A DNA stretch of 64,000 nucleotides. Origin: Roseovarius aestuariivivens. Lineage in GTDB: Bacteria; Pseudomonadota; Alphaproteobacteria; Rhodobacterales; Rhodobacteraceae. This document shows positions 51,653 to 61,053 of the stretch, piece by piece. Numbering within the stretch: the stretch's first letter is position 1; the number at the start of each line of letters is the position of its first letter. The notes under the pieces are model-generated. The model was given only the letters and a program-made list of their open reading frames with translations. It searched no databases and had not been told where the DNA came from. The stretch covers positions 496,001 to 560,000 of the forward strand of contig NZ_SJEY01000001.1 of the NCBI RefSeq assembly GCF_004761875.1, written 5' to 3'. The position numbers and the translations under genes are program-made.

Positions 51653-52299
51653 TGCTCACCATCTTCGGTCGCGCGACCTCATCCAACGTGCAGCTTGTTA
51701 TGTGGGCGGTGGCCGAACTGGGGCTGGACTGTGAAAGACTGGATTACGGGCACGTCTATGGCGGGCTGGACACCGAAGAACTCGAAGCGCTCAACCCGCA
51801 CCGCAAAATCCCGGTCTTGCGCGACGGCGATCTGGTGATGTGGGAAAGCTGCGCGATTCTGCGTTATCTGGCGGCGCGCTATGGCGATGGCGGCGCATTT
51901 TGGCCCACAGATCCTGTGGCGCGGGCCCATGTGGACATGTGGGCGGAATGGGGCAAGTCCGAACTCGTTCAGGATTTCACGCGTCCGATTTTCTGGGGCA
52001 TTGTTCGAACCGTCCCCAAGGATCGCGATGCCGAGGCGTTGGCTAGAGATGTGACCCGTTTCGAGCGTCATATGGCCATTCTGGACAAACAGCTCTCCGA
52101 TCAGGCTTTTATCTGTGGACCGGTTCTGACGGTCGCTGATATCGTCGTCGGCCACGTGCTTTTCCGCTGGTTCACAATCGATGTTGACCGGCGGCCAGCC
52201 CCGGCGGTTCAGGCCTACTACGAGCGTCTGGCCGAACGTCCCGCCTATCGAGAGCATGTGATGGTCTCTTATGACGCTCTGCGAGCGGAAGGGGCATGA
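51649..52299 (+). CDS. Glutathione S-transferase inside the bet operon
   Basis: A 216-aa two-domain protein. The thioredoxin-like domain starts [20 protein letters not shown] (the serine pair is the likely glutathione-activating site) and includes [20 protein letters not shown]; the helical domain follows from about 90. It overlaps both neighbours by four bases (ATGA) and so is made together with BetC and BetA. A GST is not a standard part of choline oxidation. It may detoxify an aldehyde (betaine aldehyde) or be a passenger; the reason is unknown. Start may also be the second ATG at 51652. Confidence 0.87.
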   Translation: MMLTIFGRATSSNVQLVMWAVAELGLDCERLDYGHVYGGLDTEELEALNPHRKIPVLRDGDLVMWESCAILRYLAARYGDGGAFWPTDPVARAHVDMWAEWGKSELVQDFTRPIFWGIVRTVPKDRDAEALARDVTRFERHMAILDKQLSDQAFICGPVLTVADIVVGHVLFRWFTIDVDRRPAPAVQAYYERLAERPAYREHVMVSYDALRAEGA

Positions 52300-53954
52300 T
52301 GGAGGCTGATTACGTCGTTGTCGGCGCGGGCAGTGCGGGCTGCGCCATGGCCTATCGGCTCAGTGAGGCCGGGCATTCGGTGATCGTGGTAGAGCATGGG
52401 GGCTCGGATGCAGGCCCGTTCATCCAGATGCCCGGCGCGCTCAGTTTTCCGATGAACATGGCACGCTACGACTGGGGATACCGGACCGAGCCCGAACCTC
52501 AACTCAACAACCGCCGCTTGGCCGCGCCGCGCGGGAAAGTGATCGGCGGATCGTCTTCGATCAATGGCATGGTCTACGTGCGCGGCCACGCGCGGGATTT
52601 CGATCACTGGCGCGACGAGGGCTGTGATGGCTGGGGTTTCGCCGATGTCCTGCCCTACTTCAAACGGCAGGAAAACTGGGACGACGCCGGCCATGGCGGC
52701 GATCCGGACTGGCGTGGAACCGATGGTCCGTTGCATGTCACGCGCGGAACAATGTGGAACCCGCTGACCCGCGCATTTCTCGAAGCCGGGCGGCAGGCGG
52801 GCTATCCCGTGACCGCCGACTACAACGGCGAGCAGCAAGAGGGTTTCGCGCCATTCGAGATGACCGTGCACAAAGGGCGGCGCTGGTCCGCGGCCAATGC
52901 CTATCTGCGGCCGGCGCTGAAGCGTGACACGTGTAAGCTGCTGCGCGGACTGGTTACACGGGTCGTAATCGAAGACGGACGTGCGGTGGGGGTCGAGACG
53001 CTTCGAAAGGGGCGTCGAGAGGTCGTGCGGGCGCGCGCCGAAGTGATCCTGTCGGCGTCGGCGTTCAACACGCCGAAGCTTCTGATGCTGTCGGGGATCG
53101 GCCCAGGACACCATTTGGTAGAGCATGGCATCGAGGTTCTTGCGGACCGCGCAGGTGTTGGCGCGAACCTACAGGATCATCTGGAGCTATACATTCAGAT
53201 GGCGGCAAGCCAGCCGATTAGCTTGTTCCGCTACTGGAACCTGGCGGGCAAGGCCTGGGTCGGCCTGCGTTGGCTTTTGGGTCGCAAGGGCCTTGGCGCC
53301 TCGAACCAATTCGAGTCCTGCGCGTTCATTCGTTCGGATGCCGGTATCGAGTATCCTGATATCCAGTTCCACTTTCTGCCCATCGCAGTACGCTACGACG
53401 GGCAGGCCGCTGCCGAGGGCCACGGCTTCCAGGCCCATGTCGGGCCGATGCGCGCGGCTTCGCGCGGGGCGGTCACATTACGCTCGCCAGATCCCAAGGC
53501 TGCACCGGTGATCCGCTTCAATTACATGAGCGAGACGCGCGACTGGCTTGAATTCCGTCGTGCAATCCGCCTGACGCGTGAGATCTTTGCGCAAGAGGCT
53601 TTCCAGCCCTATGTCAGCCACGAGATCCAGCCTGGCGCCGCGGCGCAATCGGATTCCGAGCTCGACGCGTTCATCCGAGAGCACGCCGAAAGCGCCTATC
53701 ATCCCTGTGGCACCTGCCGAATGGGGAGAGCGGATGACCCAAGGGCCGTTGTCGATCCCGAGGGCCGCGTGATCGGCGTCGACGCCTTGCGTGTCGCGGA
53801 CAGCTCGGTCTTTCCGCGAATTCCTAACGGCAATCTAAACGCGCCCTCGATCATGGTGGGCGAAAAGATCGCGGACCATGTTCTGGGTCGCCGCCTGCCG
53901 CCGGAAAACAGTACGCCCTGGATCCATCCAGATTGGCGAAGCGCGCAAAGATAG
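52296..53954 (+). CDS. betA: Choline dehydrogenase
   Basis: A 552-aa GMC-family flavoprotein that oxidises choline to betaine aldehyde and on to betaine at the membrane. FAD binding: [23 protein letters not shown] signatures: [20 protein letters not shown] near 72-91 and [20 protein letters not shown] near 250; C-terminal active-site [12 protein letters not shown] and [20 protein letters not shown]. Overlaps the GST stop by four bases. betB (betaine aldehyde dehydrogenase) is not downstream: the next gene is a DUF465 protein. Confidence 0.96.
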   Translation: MMEADYVVVGAGSAGCAMAYRLSEAGHSVIVVEHGGSDAGPFIQMPGALSFPMNMARYDWGYRTEPEPQLNNRRLAAPRGKVIGGSSSINGMVYVRGHARDFDHWRDEGCDGWGFADVLPYFKRQENWDDAGHGGDPDWRGTDGPLHVTRGTMWNPLTRAFLEAGRQAGYPVTADYNGEQQEGFAPFEMTVHKGRRWSAANAYLRPALKRDTCKLLRGLVTRVVIEDGRAVGVETLRKGRREVVRARAEVILSASAFNTPKLLMLSGIGPGHHLVEHGIEVLADRAGVGANLQDHLELYIQMAASQPISLFRYWNLAGKAWVGLRWLLGRKGLGASNQFESCAFIRSDAGIEYPDIQFHFLPIAVRYDGQAAAEGHGFQAHVGPMRAASRGAVTLRSPDPKAAPVIRFNYMSETRDWLEFRRAIRLTREIFAQEAFQPYVSHEIQPGAAAQSDSELDAFIREHAESAYHPCGTCRMGRADDPRAVVDPEGRVIGVDALRVADSSVFPRIPNGNLNAPSIMVGEKIADHVLGRRLPPENSTPWIHPDWRSAQR

Positions 53955-54038
53955 GTCTATATTTGATCCCGGTCAAAGTGGCCCGCGAAAACGTGGGGCA
54001 GTGTCTCGAGGACAGGCACGCAACAGGAGAACCGCCCC

Positions 54039-54275
54039 ATGTCCCACACGCCCCATGAGCTGCACGAGGAGTTTCCCGAGCATGCGGAGCGCATTCAGGA
54101 ACTGAAAGGCTCGGACGCGCATTTCGCGCGCATGGCCGACGAATACCATAAGGTTAATCGCGCCGTGCACAGGGCCGAGGCGAATATCGAGCCGGTCGAG
54201 ACGCTGACCGAATCCGAGATGCGCAAGAAACGCGCCCATCTGAAGGACGAGATATACCGGCTTTTGTCAGCCTGA
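54039..54275 (+). CDS. YdcH-family (DUF465) small protein, 78 aa
   Basis: A short, charged helical hairpin protein: TPHELHEEFPEHAERIQELK, GSDAHFARMADEYHKVNRAV and ESEMRKKRAHLKDEIYRLLS are the diagnostic DUF465 blocks. Function in the family is unknown. CAACAGGAG is the ribosome binding site. It stands alone between betA and the convergent pccR. Confidence 0.93.
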   Translation: MSHTPHELHEEFPEHAERIQELKGSDAHFARMADEYHKVNRAVHRAEANIEPVETLTESEMRKKRAHLKDEIYRLLSA

Positions 54276-54320
54276 TATTACCCAAAACGACTGCAGCTTG
54301 TCCTACGGATAAAACTTCGA

Positions 54321-55721
54321 TCAGCCGACTATGTAGGGAAGAACGCCGCGCGCGTCCGGATCGACCTGCAGCCGGCGTTCCAGCGGAGGCACCGAACGCT
54401 GATGGCAATCGGTGCGCTCGCATATCCGGCAAGAGATGCCGATGGGTTCGAACGCGCGCGCGTTCCCGAGATCGAGATCGTCGGCATAAACGAGGCTTTC
54501 GGCGTGACGGATCTCACAGCCGAGTGCGATTGCGAAGCGACGCACGGGTGCTCCGAAATGGCCGCCGGACTTCGATATGTCGCGCGCGAGGCTGATATAG
54601 CGTACACCGTCGGGGGTTTCGGCAAGCTGGCGCAGGAAGCGCCCGGGCGTTTCGAAAGCACGGTGTACGTTCCAAAGCGCGCAGGCGCCCCCAAAGCGGG
54701 CGAATTGAAGCCGCGTCGCCGAGTGCCGTTTGGTGATCGTTCCGGCCTGATCGACGCGCACGAAGAAAAACGGTACGCCCTTTGCGCCTGGGCGTTGAAG
54801 AGTCGAGAGGCGATGGCAGACCTGCTCGATTGACGCGCCGAAACGGGTGGCGAGGATTTCCAGATCATGCCGGTGGTGCTGAGCGGCGCGCAGGAAAGCC
54901 GTGTAGGGCATTATCGCGGCCCCGGCAAAATAATTGGCTAGCCCTATCTTTGCAATGGCGCGCGCCGCGTCAGACTGGAAACGGGCAAGATCGAGCGTGG
55001 CTTCCAAGAGTTTATCCTGCGTGAGCAAAGCCACTTGCAGGAGGAGCTGGAAGTTGCGAGTCTCTGACGCTGCCAATGTCGAAAGGTAGAGGACCTTGGC
55101 GTCGCGGTCGTAATGGCGCAGGCGCGGCCCATCACTTCCGACAACGCGGATTCCAAGCGCCTCCAGCCGCGCTTCGGCCAGATCGCGGATATGGCGGGGA
55201 TCCTGAGCGCCAGCACTGAAATGCTCGGCCGCGCGGTCGACCGCGTCAATGTAGTTGTCGCAGTAGTGGAAAAAGTCGCGAACCTCATCCCAAGGGCTTG
55301 TTTGCCGGCTTGCGTCTACACGTCCCAAAGCTTCGTCGAGGCTGGCAAGCCTTTCGTGTGTTTCGCGATAGACGCGATGCAGTTCGAGAAAGGCGCGCGC
55401 CAGCGCCGGAGCGTTGGAGGCTGCGAGACGCAGATCGCTGAGCGGCGGCATATCTTCGGCGAAGACAGGATCGGCCAGCGCTTCGCGCATATCGCTGACC
55501 ATGCGCTCGGCATCGCCAGTCGACAGCTCGGTCACATCAAATCCGAACTCCTGAGCCAGAGCCAGCACCACGGTCGTACTGACCGGGCGGTTATTGTTTT
55601 CCATCTGGTTGAGATAGGGCAGGGACACGCCAAGCTTCGATGCAAAATCCTTCTGCGTAAGGCCAAGCCTTTGACGAGTCTCGCGCAGCTTGGAACCCGC
55701 GTAGAGTTTTTGCATTCTCAT
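54321..55721 (-). CDS. pccR: ScfR-family regulator, PccR-like
   Basis: A 466-aa regulator: an XRE helix-turn-helix (KLRETRQRLGLTQKDFASKL, GVSLPYLNQMENNNRPVS) at residues ~10-65, then the IrrE-like middle region and a C-terminal short-chain-acyl-CoA regulator domain with a cysteine cluster CRICERTDCHQRSVPP near 438-453. Known: PccR of Rhodobacter sphaeroides, of this family, controls propionyl-CoA carboxylase genes and binds TTTGC-rich repeats. Such repeats lie just upstream of this gene (55758-55772) and before pccB (57126-57186), suggesting autoregulation and control of pcc. It is transcribed in the same direction as the exporter gene at 55797, 75 bases downstream of it. Confidence 0.88.
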   Translation of the reverse strand: MRMQKLYAGSKLRETRQRLGLTQKDFASKLGVSLPYLNQMENNNRPVSTTVVLALAQEFGFDVTELSTGDAERMVSDMREALADPVFAEDMPPLSDLRLAASNAPALARAFLELHRVYRETHERLASLDEALGRVDASRQTSPWDEVRDFFHYCDNYIDAVDRAAEHFSAGAQDPRHIRDLAEARLEALGIRVVGSDGPRLRHYDRDAKVLYLSTLAASETRNFQLLLQVALLTQDKLLEATLDLARFQSDAARAIAKIGLANYFAGAAIMPYTAFLRAAQHHRHDLEILATRFGASIEQVCHRLSTLQRPGAKGVPFFFVRVDQAGTITKRHSATRLQFARFGGACALWNVHRAFETPGRFLRQLAETPDGVRYISLARDISKSGGHFGAPVRRFAIALGCEIRHAESLVYADDLDLGNARAFEPIGISCRICERTDCHQRSVPPLERRLQVDPDARGVLPYIVG

Positions 55722-55757
55722 GGACGTCTATTCATTTTGCCAATCTACGACGTCAGC

Positions 55758-55772
55758 TTTGCAAAGTTTTGC
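55758..55772. promoter_or_regulatory. Candidate PccR site upstream of pccR
   Basis: TTTGCAAA-G-TTTTGC lies 36 bases from the pccR start, in the gap after the exporter gene. A further TTTTGC is at 55735-55740. The motif matches the TTTGC(AAA) units before pccB. Confidence 0.6.
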
Positions 55773-55796
55773 CCGGTGCACAATCGTGCCGCGGTG

Positions 55797-57014
55797 TCAG
55801 GCCAGGTGAAGCCTGCGCTCCCGCCGGATTACCAGCGTGATGGCAACGATGCTCAGGGCGGCGCTTGTGAACATGATCCAGAGCAGCGGAAATGCCCCTG
55901 TGCCGGGTTTCAGCAGAGCCCCGGCAAGTGCGGACAACGCCGCGCCGCCGCCGATCATCAGCGCACCGGACAGCCCGCTTGCCGTACCGGCGAGATTCGG
56001 GCGCACGGACAAGGCCCCGGCGGTGGCGTTTGGAATCGTCATGCCGTTTCCAAGCCCCATGAGCGTCATGAGGCCGAAAAAGCTGAACGGGGTGCCGAGA
56101 CCGAGATAAAACAGCGAAAGATTGGTGCCGATGCCCACAGCGTTGATCAGCGTGCCCCAGAGCACCATGCGATTCACGCCCACGCGCACCGAAAACCGTC
56201 CAGACGCGAAATTGCCGAGAAAATACCCGATGGCGGGTGCGCCGAAATAAAGGCCTAGTTCGCTTGGGGTCATGCCGAATACCTGGCTGCCCACGAAAGG
56301 CGCACCGCCCAGATACGTGAAGAACGCCCCGGACGAGAGTGCCGCGGCCATGGCGTATCCCAAAAAGCGGGGGGACATGAAAAGCTCGGGATAGTTGCGG
56401 GCCTGGTCGCGAAAGCTTTGTCCCGAGAGCGGCGCGGTCTCGCCCAGATCTAAAAAGGCGAGTGCCAGTACGACCAATCCCAGCGCGAAAAGCGCCCAGA
56501 AGCTTGCCTGCCAGCCGAACGCCTGATCGAGAAGCCCGCCGATGGCCGGGCCGATCATCGGCACGACGGCCATGCCCATGGTAACGTAACCAATCATGCT
56601 TGCTGCTTGCGCCTCTGGCACCATGTCACGTACGACGGCCCGGCTGAGCACCATGGCCGCCACGACGGTCGCTTGCATCATGCGAAAGAACAGAAAGATC
56701 CAAACGTTGGCCGCCCAAATACATCCCAGCGTGGCGAGGAGAAAGATCACAAGCCCGCCAAGGATGACCGGTCTGCGGCCGAGCCGGTCCGAAATCGGCC
56801 CCATGAAAAGCTGTAGCACTGCGTTAACGCCGAGATAAACCGCGACAGACAGTTGAATCAGCCGGTATTCGGTGTCGAAATGCGCCGTCATGCCGGGCAG
56901 AGAGGGAAGGAATATATTCATCGCGAGCGCTGCAATCCCGGCCAGCAGAATTAGCGTCAGGATATGCGGCGGACTGTACCGGTCGAGGAAGCGGGGCGGG
57001 TTTAGCGTGGGCAT
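55797..57014 (-). CDS. Bcr/CflA-family drug-resistance MFS transporter
   Basis: A 405-aa protein with 12 hydrophobic helices. MFS motif A between helices 2 and 3 reads GPISDRLGRRPVILGG; MTAHFDTEYRLIQLSVAVYL and PMIGPAIGGLLDQAFGWQAS (helix 4-5 region) match Bcr/CflA exporters, which expel sulfonamides, bicyclomycin, cysteine-related compounds or other small molecules. It lies between pccB (divergent) and pccR (downstream), and the PccR-like repeats at 57126-57186 are in its promoter region, so it may belong to the same regulon. Confidence 0.88.
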   Translation of the reverse strand: MPTLNPPRFLDRYSPPHILTLILLAGIAALAMNIFLPSLPGMTAHFDTEYRLIQLSVAVYLGVNAVLQLFMGPISDRLGRRPVILGGLVIFLLATLGCIWAANVWIFLFFRMMQATVVAAMVLSRAVVRDMVPEAQAASMIGYVTMGMAVVPMIGPAIGGLLDQAFGWQASFWALFALGLVVLALAFLDLGETAPLSGQSFRDQARNYPELFMSPRFLGYAMAAALSSGAFFTYLGGAPFVGSQVFGMTPSELGLYFGAPAIGYFLGNFASGRFSVRVGVNRMVLWGTLINAVGIGTNLSLFYLGLGTPFSFFGLMTLMGLGNGMTIPNATAGALSVRPNLAGTASGLSGALMIGGGAALSALAGALLKPGTGAFPLLWIMFTSAALSIVAITLVIRRERRLHLA

Positions 57015-57125
57015 GCGGATGCTCTAGGCCCCTGCGCAAGGAAAGTCTATCTGTGGCGCTCGGCGAGTTGGCGCCGGCGAAACCGGGCAGCTAATGGAAG
57101 CGATACGGACCGCTTTCACAGATAG

Positions 57126-57186
57126 TTTGCCGGTTTGCGGATTTGCAATTTGCTCGGCAAGTGATTTCCAAAAATTGCAAATTTGC
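57126..57186. promoter_or_regulatory. TTTGC repeat cluster, probable PccR operator before pccB
   Basis: TTTGC occurs at 57126, 57134, 57142, 57149 and 57182. The units TTGCAATTTGCTCG (57143-57156) and TTGCAAATTTGCTCG (57175-57189) form a direct repeat 32-33 bases apart, about three helical turns. They lie 66-126 bases before the pccB start and 112-172 from the divergent exporter start. Confidence 0.7.
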
Positions 57187-57251
57187 TCGATTTTTCTTTC
57201 GTCCCTTTCCGCGCGTCCCTATGGTCTGCGGAAAGACATAGGGGGACGGTG

Positions 57252-58784
57252 ATGAAAGACATCCTTCAGGAATTGCAATCCCGGCGCGACAAAGCGCGTC
57301 TTGGCGGAGGGCAACCGCGGATCGATGCGCAACACGGCAAGGGCAAGCTTACGGCGCGCGAGCGGGTCGAGCTTTTGCTTGATGATGACAGCTTCGAGGA
57401 ATTCGATACGTTCGTGGCGCACCGATGCAGCGATTTCGGCATGCAGGACAATCGGCCCTACGGTGATGGCGTCGTAACAGGCTGGGGAACCGTCAATGGC
57501 CGCCAGGTTTACGTCTTCAGTCAGGATTTCACCGTGCTGGGCGGATCGGTGTCGGCCACTCACGCGGCGAAGATCTGCAAGATCATGGACATGGCCATGC
57601 AAAACGGCGCCCCTGTCATCGGCATCAACGATTCAGGCGGCGCGCGAATTCAGGAAGGTGTCGACAGTCTTGCGGGATATGGCGAGGTCTTTCAGCGCAA
57701 CATTGAGGCGTCGGGCGTCGTGCCGCAGATTAGCGTCATAACGGGCCCCTGCGCCGGTGGCGCTGTTTATTCGCCGGCCATGACGGATTTCATCTTCATG
57801 GTGCGTGACAGTTCCTACATGTTTGTCACGGGCCCCGACGTGGTCAAGACGGTGACCAACGAACAGGTCAGCGCGGAGGAGTTAGGCGGCGCGTCGACTC
57901 ACACCCGCAAAAGTTCGGTCGCTGATGGCGCTTTCGAGAACGACGTCGAGGCCATGGCCGAAGTGCGTCGCCTGATCGATTTCCTGCCGCTCAACAACCG
58001 CGAGTCGGTTCCGGTGCGCCCGTTTTTCGATGACCCCGACCGCATGGAACCCAGCCTTGACACTCTGGTGCCCGACAATCCCAACACGCCGTATGACATG
58101 AAGGAATTGATCACCAAGATTGCGGATGAGGGTGATTTTTACGAGATTCAGGAAGATTTTGCGAAGAATGCCATCACCGGGTTCATCCGGCTCGAGGGAC
58201 GTACGGTGGGCGTCGTCGCCAATCAGCCGATGGTGTTGGCGGGGTGCCTTGATATCGACAGCAGCCGCAAGGCCGCGCGCTTCGTGCGTTTCTGCGACTG
58301 TTTCGAGATCCCTATCCTGACGCTGGTCGACGTGCCGGGTTTTCTTCCCGGCACGAGCCAGGAGCATAATGGTGTGATCAAGCATGGGGCCAAGCTTCTC
58401 TTTGCGTATGGCGAAGCGACCGTTCCGAAAGTCACGGTGATCACGCGCAAAGCTTATGGCGGCGCATATGTTGTGATGTCGTCCAAGCATCTACGCGGCG
58501 ACATTAACTATGCGTGGCCTACTTCCGAAATCGCGGTCATGGGGGCCAAGGGCGCGACAGAGATCCTTTATCGCTCAGAACTGGGCGACGCCGAGAAGAT
58601 CGCGGCGCGCACGGCGGAATACGAAGATCGTTTCGCAAATCCCTTTGTAGCAGCAGAGCGCGGTTTCATCGACGAGGTGATTCAGCCACGCGGAACGCGC
58701 AAACGTGTCAGTCGCGCCTTCGCGGCGCTGCGCAACAAAAAGCGCAGTCTGCCTTGGAAGAAGCACGACAATATTCCGTTGTGA
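57252..58784 (+). CDS. pccB: Propionyl-CoA carboxylase beta subunit
   Basis: A 510-aa carboxyltransferase subunit that moves CO2 from biotin to propionyl-CoA, giving methylmalonyl-CoA. The N-terminal half has [20 protein letters not shown] and [20 protein letters not shown]; the C-terminal half [20 protein letters not shown] and [21 protein letters not shown] 57252 has GGGGGAC upstream. It is separated from pccA by 2.6 kb with six small genes, an order known from Rhodobacterales. TTTGC repeats upstream suggest PccR control. Confidence 0.96.
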   Translation: MKDILQELQSRRDKARLGGGQPRIDAQHGKGKLTARERVELLLDDDSFEEFDTFVAHRCSDFGMQDNRPYGDGVVTGWGTVNGRQVYVFSQDFTVLGGSVSATHAAKICKIMDMAMQNGAPVIGINDSGGARIQEGVDSLAGYGEVFQRNIEASGVVPQISVITGPCAGGAVYSPAMTDFIFMVRDSSYMFVTGPDVVKTVTNEQVSAEELGGASTHTRKSSVADGAFENDVEAMAEVRRLIDFLPLNNRESVPVRPFFDDPDRMEPSLDTLVPDNPNTPYDMKELITKIADEGDFYEIQEDFAKNAITGFIRLEGRTVGVVANQPMVLAGCLDIDSSRKAARFVRFCDCFEIPILTLVDVPGFLPGTSQEHNGVIKHGAKLLFAYGEATVPKVTVITRKAYGGAYVVMSSKHLRGDINYAWPTSEIAVMGAKGATEILYRSELGDAEKIAARTAEYEDRFANPFVAAERGFIDEVIQPRGTRKRVSRAFAALRNKKRSLPWKKHDNIPL

Positions 58785-58794
58785 TAGGCTTGGA

Positions 58795-59133
58795 ATGAAC
58801 CGTCCTTTTTTCACCTCGCGGACGATCCTTTTTGGATCTGTCCTAATGGCAGGTATGGCCGGCGCCGCCGAAGCGGATACCCGGTTTTCGGGTGCGGAAG
58901 TCGAGGTGGCGGAGGTTTCACCGATGGCCGCACCTGATCGTGCAAAGGGCGTCAAGAGAGCCTATCTTCGGGTTTATCATTCCGATCTGGTTACCGAGTT
59001 GAAAAGTCGCGCGCCAAGCGCCGCTATCTTTCGCACGCTTCCGAGTATCGAGTGCGCGCGCGGTGCGGGACGCATGTCCCAGATGCTATCAGGGCGCTAT
59101 GGAAGGTCGGCCGCGCAAGGAGGGGTCGCATGA
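58795..59133 (+). CDS. Secreted hypothetical protein, 112 aa, in pcc region
   Basis: ATG 58795 opens a signal peptide (MNRPFFTSRTILFGSVLMAG, cleavage after AEA near 30). The short mature part has APDRAKGVKRAYLRVYHSDL and one cysteine (SIECARGAGRMS). No family recognised. It begins 10 bases after the pccB stop and ends with an ATGA overlap to the next gene, so it belongs to the pccB transcript. Confidence 0.62.
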   Translation: MNRPFFTSRTILFGSVLMAGMAGAAEADTRFSGAEVEVAEVSPMAAPDRAKGVKRAYLRVYHSDLVTELKSRAPSAAIFRTLPSIECARGAGRMSQMLSGRYGRSAAQGGVA

Positions 59134-59465
59134 CCCGAAAGCGCTGGCACATCTTGCGCGAGGACGGTGAATTGACCCTGACGCGGCAGGTGCCTGCGCG
59201 TCTAGACGTTGGGGTCACGACCTTTCTGCCCTTGGTGCGCGCGGTTCCACTGGCACATCAGATCAGACAGGATATCTGGCGGGCGCTTCGCGGACTTCGG
59301 GGGTTCTCGCCGATTGTGCACGTCGCGCGCAGGGCGGATGGGCTGAAAGTAACGGCCGGAGGGCGGGTCGATGGACCCTTACCATATTTAGCGATCGAGG
59401 CGCGGCTGATCGAAGTTTTGAATGATTCACGTAACCGGGCACGTTGGGTGCGGTGGGCGCGATGA
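59130..59465 (+). CDS. Hypothetical cytosolic protein, 111 aa
   Basis: Overlaps both neighbours by four bases (ATGA), so it is translated as part of the operon. The protein is basic and soluble: RKRWHILREDGELTLTRQVP, LRGLRGFSPIVHVARRADGL, ending NRARWVRWAR. No domain is recognised. Gene position behind pccB suggests it is a stable neighbour, not that it acts in propionate metabolism. Confidence 0.6.
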   Translation: MTRKRWHILREDGELTLTRQVPARLDVGVTTFLPLVRAVPLAHQIRQDIWRALRGLRGFSPIVHVARRADGLKVTAGGRVDGPLPYLAIEARLIEVLNDSRNRARWVRWAR

Positions 59466-59863
59466 CGCGAGTGGCGGCATATTTCCTGGCCCTCTGTCTG
59501 GCGCAACCCGCCCAGCCGCAGGACGAGGCAAGGGAGGAGAGTCTCGTCCTGCCTTCGGGGCTTGGCGCGGTTCTGCACGAAATGCTTTGGGACCGTCCGG
59601 GTGGAGGACTGGTCTACCGTTTCCGGTTCGTCGCGCCAGAGTTCACTGGCAATGAAGATTTCGATGCGCTCTCGGCTGACTTGGAGCATCTGTGCAACAA
59701 CTACGCGCTTCCACGGCTTTCCAATACCGGTCCAAAACCTGCACGCATCATCGTGTCACTTGCCGACAAGCCGTCCCCGTTCGGGCAGTTCGATCCCGCA
59801 GTTATCCAGATCTTCGAGTCCTATTCGGTCGAGGATGGCGCCTGCATTTGGGAGATGTTCTGA
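59462..59863 (+). CDS. Secreted hypothetical protein, 133 aa (possibly DUF6497)
   Basis: A signal peptide (MTRVAAYFLALCLAQPAQPQ) precedes a compact domain: LPSGLGAVLHEMLWDRPGGG, YRFRFVAPEFTGNEDFDALS, LEHLCNNYALPRLSN, IIVSLADKPSPFGQFDPAVI, ending EDGACIWEMF. Two cysteines may pair. I believe this matches a Rhodobacterales-specific unknown family (DUF6497), without certainty. Coupled to the preceding gene by an ATGA overlap. The 214 bases that follow (59864-60077) contain nothing recognisable. Confidence 0.68.
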   Translation: MTRVAAYFLALCLAQPAQPQDEAREESLVLPSGLGAVLHEMLWDRPGGGLVYRFRFVAPEFTGNEDFDALSADLEHLCNNYALPRLSNTGPKPARIIVSLADKPSPFGQFDPAVIQIFESYSVEDGACIWEMF

Positions 59864-60077
59864 TGTTTCCACAATATCTTGCGAAACGAAGCTTATCCCA
59901 CGCTCTGGTTGCGGCAATAGGGACACATACGCGGCGCTTTGCCGATCACGGATACCAATTCCGTTCATATTCCGATAAGGTGCTGGACGGTTGCACCCAA
60001 GTAACCCATACCTCGGAAGTGGGGCAGGTGGGGCGTTTTGCGCGTCGTTTGCCCGTATACAGAGACAGGAGACAAAT

Positions 60078-60221
60078 ATGTCGAACAGCTTCAAAAGCCT
60101 TCTGGCCCTCGGCCTCGTTGCCTTCGTTGCAGCATGCGGCGGCCAGCAGGAAGAAGAATTTGTTGTGGTCGAGCCAGAGCCGATCAGCCAAGAGCCGGTT
60201 TACACCGGTAAGTACAAGTAA
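60078..60221 (+). CDS. Small lipoprotein, 47 aa
   Basis: MSNSFKSLLALGLVAFVAAC is a complete lipoprotein signal with lipobox VAAC (Cys 20), followed by an acidic tail GGQQEEEFVVVEPEPISQEP and VYTGKYK. The ribosome binding site is ACAGGAGACAAAT. Such short acidic lipoproteins are frequent in Rhodobacterales and have no assigned role. Confidence 0.78.
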   Translation: MSNSFKSLLALGLVAFVAACGGQQEEEFVVVEPEPISQEPVYTGKYK

Positions 60222-60305
60222 GGTCTTTGACCTTTTTACAGGGCGGGCCCTAGGGCCCGTCCTGAACGACACCGCTGCAGGCCCTGTTGATCCGGAGGGC
60301 CGATC

Positions 60306-60662
60306 ATGCTGAAGCACCGCGGTTTCCCAGGGCGTCTGCCGGGTACGGATTACCAATTCACAATTCGTCGTGCGAATCCGAAAGGGGTAACGCCCCTTCA
60401 GAGACGTGAACGCCATCGCGACCGGCGTCCGGCCGACAAGCGCGCCGATACGGCCTTTGTCCGTGCCCTTTGGGAGCAATTCGGCGATCAGCCATTTGAA
60501 CGTGGAAATCTTGATGCAGGCCGTATCAGCTGGCTTCTCGGGCGCGAGTTGCTTCCCGCCGAAGACCCATTCGATCCTGTAAGTTATGAGGCCTTGCTCG
60601 TTCTCGACGTTCAGGCCGCGCGCGCGGCCTTTCCCGAGGCCTTCGACGAGGAGGCACGGTAA
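60306..60662 (+). CDS. Hypothetical protein, 118 aa
   Basis: A soluble protein with a basic N-terminal half (IRRANPKGVTPLQRRERHRD) and an acidic C-terminal half (AGRISWLLGRELLPAEDPFD, ending AFPEAFDEEAR). GGAGGGCCGATC precedes the ATG, a fair ribosome binding site. No family recognised. It ends at 60662 before a 391-base region with a terminator. Confidence 0.55.
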   Translation: MLKHRGFPGRLPGTDYQFTIRRANPKGVTPLQRRERHRDRRPADKRADTAFVRALWEQFGDQPFERGNLDAGRISWLLGRELLPAEDPFDPVSYEALLVLDVQAARAAFPEAFDEEAR

Positions 60663-61053
60663 TGACCGGCATCTGGGTCTCAGACCGGACATGCGCACCG
60701 GAAACTGGCGTGATCATGCCTATAGGTTGTGTAAATGCGCGGGATATGGCCGATCACGACGCTGGCGCGAGGTCGCGCTTTGCACGCAGGAGATTCGCGG
60801 GCAGTGTCGGATTCGTAGTGGCGGCCTTTCCCCAAATGGCCGAGACACGTTGTCTACACCGTTACCCTTCCCCTGATAGGCGGCTCTGCGCATTGTTGCG
60901 CAGGCCGCCACTTTTTTTCTGCGAATCAGATGCTTATCTGAACCGGCAGAGTCCCGCCTGTTCCGTAGGTCCACGGCATTCGGGCTTTGACGCCAAGGCA
61001 AGCCTGGCTTTGACTGCGCGATATCGCGACGAAGTCACAAAAGGGCATTCATC
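60663..61053. other. 391-base region between small genes; possible RNA ending at a terminator
   Basis: I find no frame here with convincing coding character: the long frame that runs through it passes straight through a strong terminator hairpin. The stretch 60663-60918 could be the trailer of the upstream gene or an independent small RNA. It does not look like tmRNA, 6S, RNase P or SRP RNA. From 60919 to 61053 lies the leader of the lipoprotein gene. Confidence 0.35.
60879..60918 (+). terminator. Rho-independent terminator
   Basis: GGCGGC-T-CTGCGC pairs with GCGCAG-G-CCGCC around ATTGTT (60879-60909), followed by TTTTTTT at 60912-60918. It closes the transcript of the pccB-distal small genes or a small RNA. 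Confidence 0.85.
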
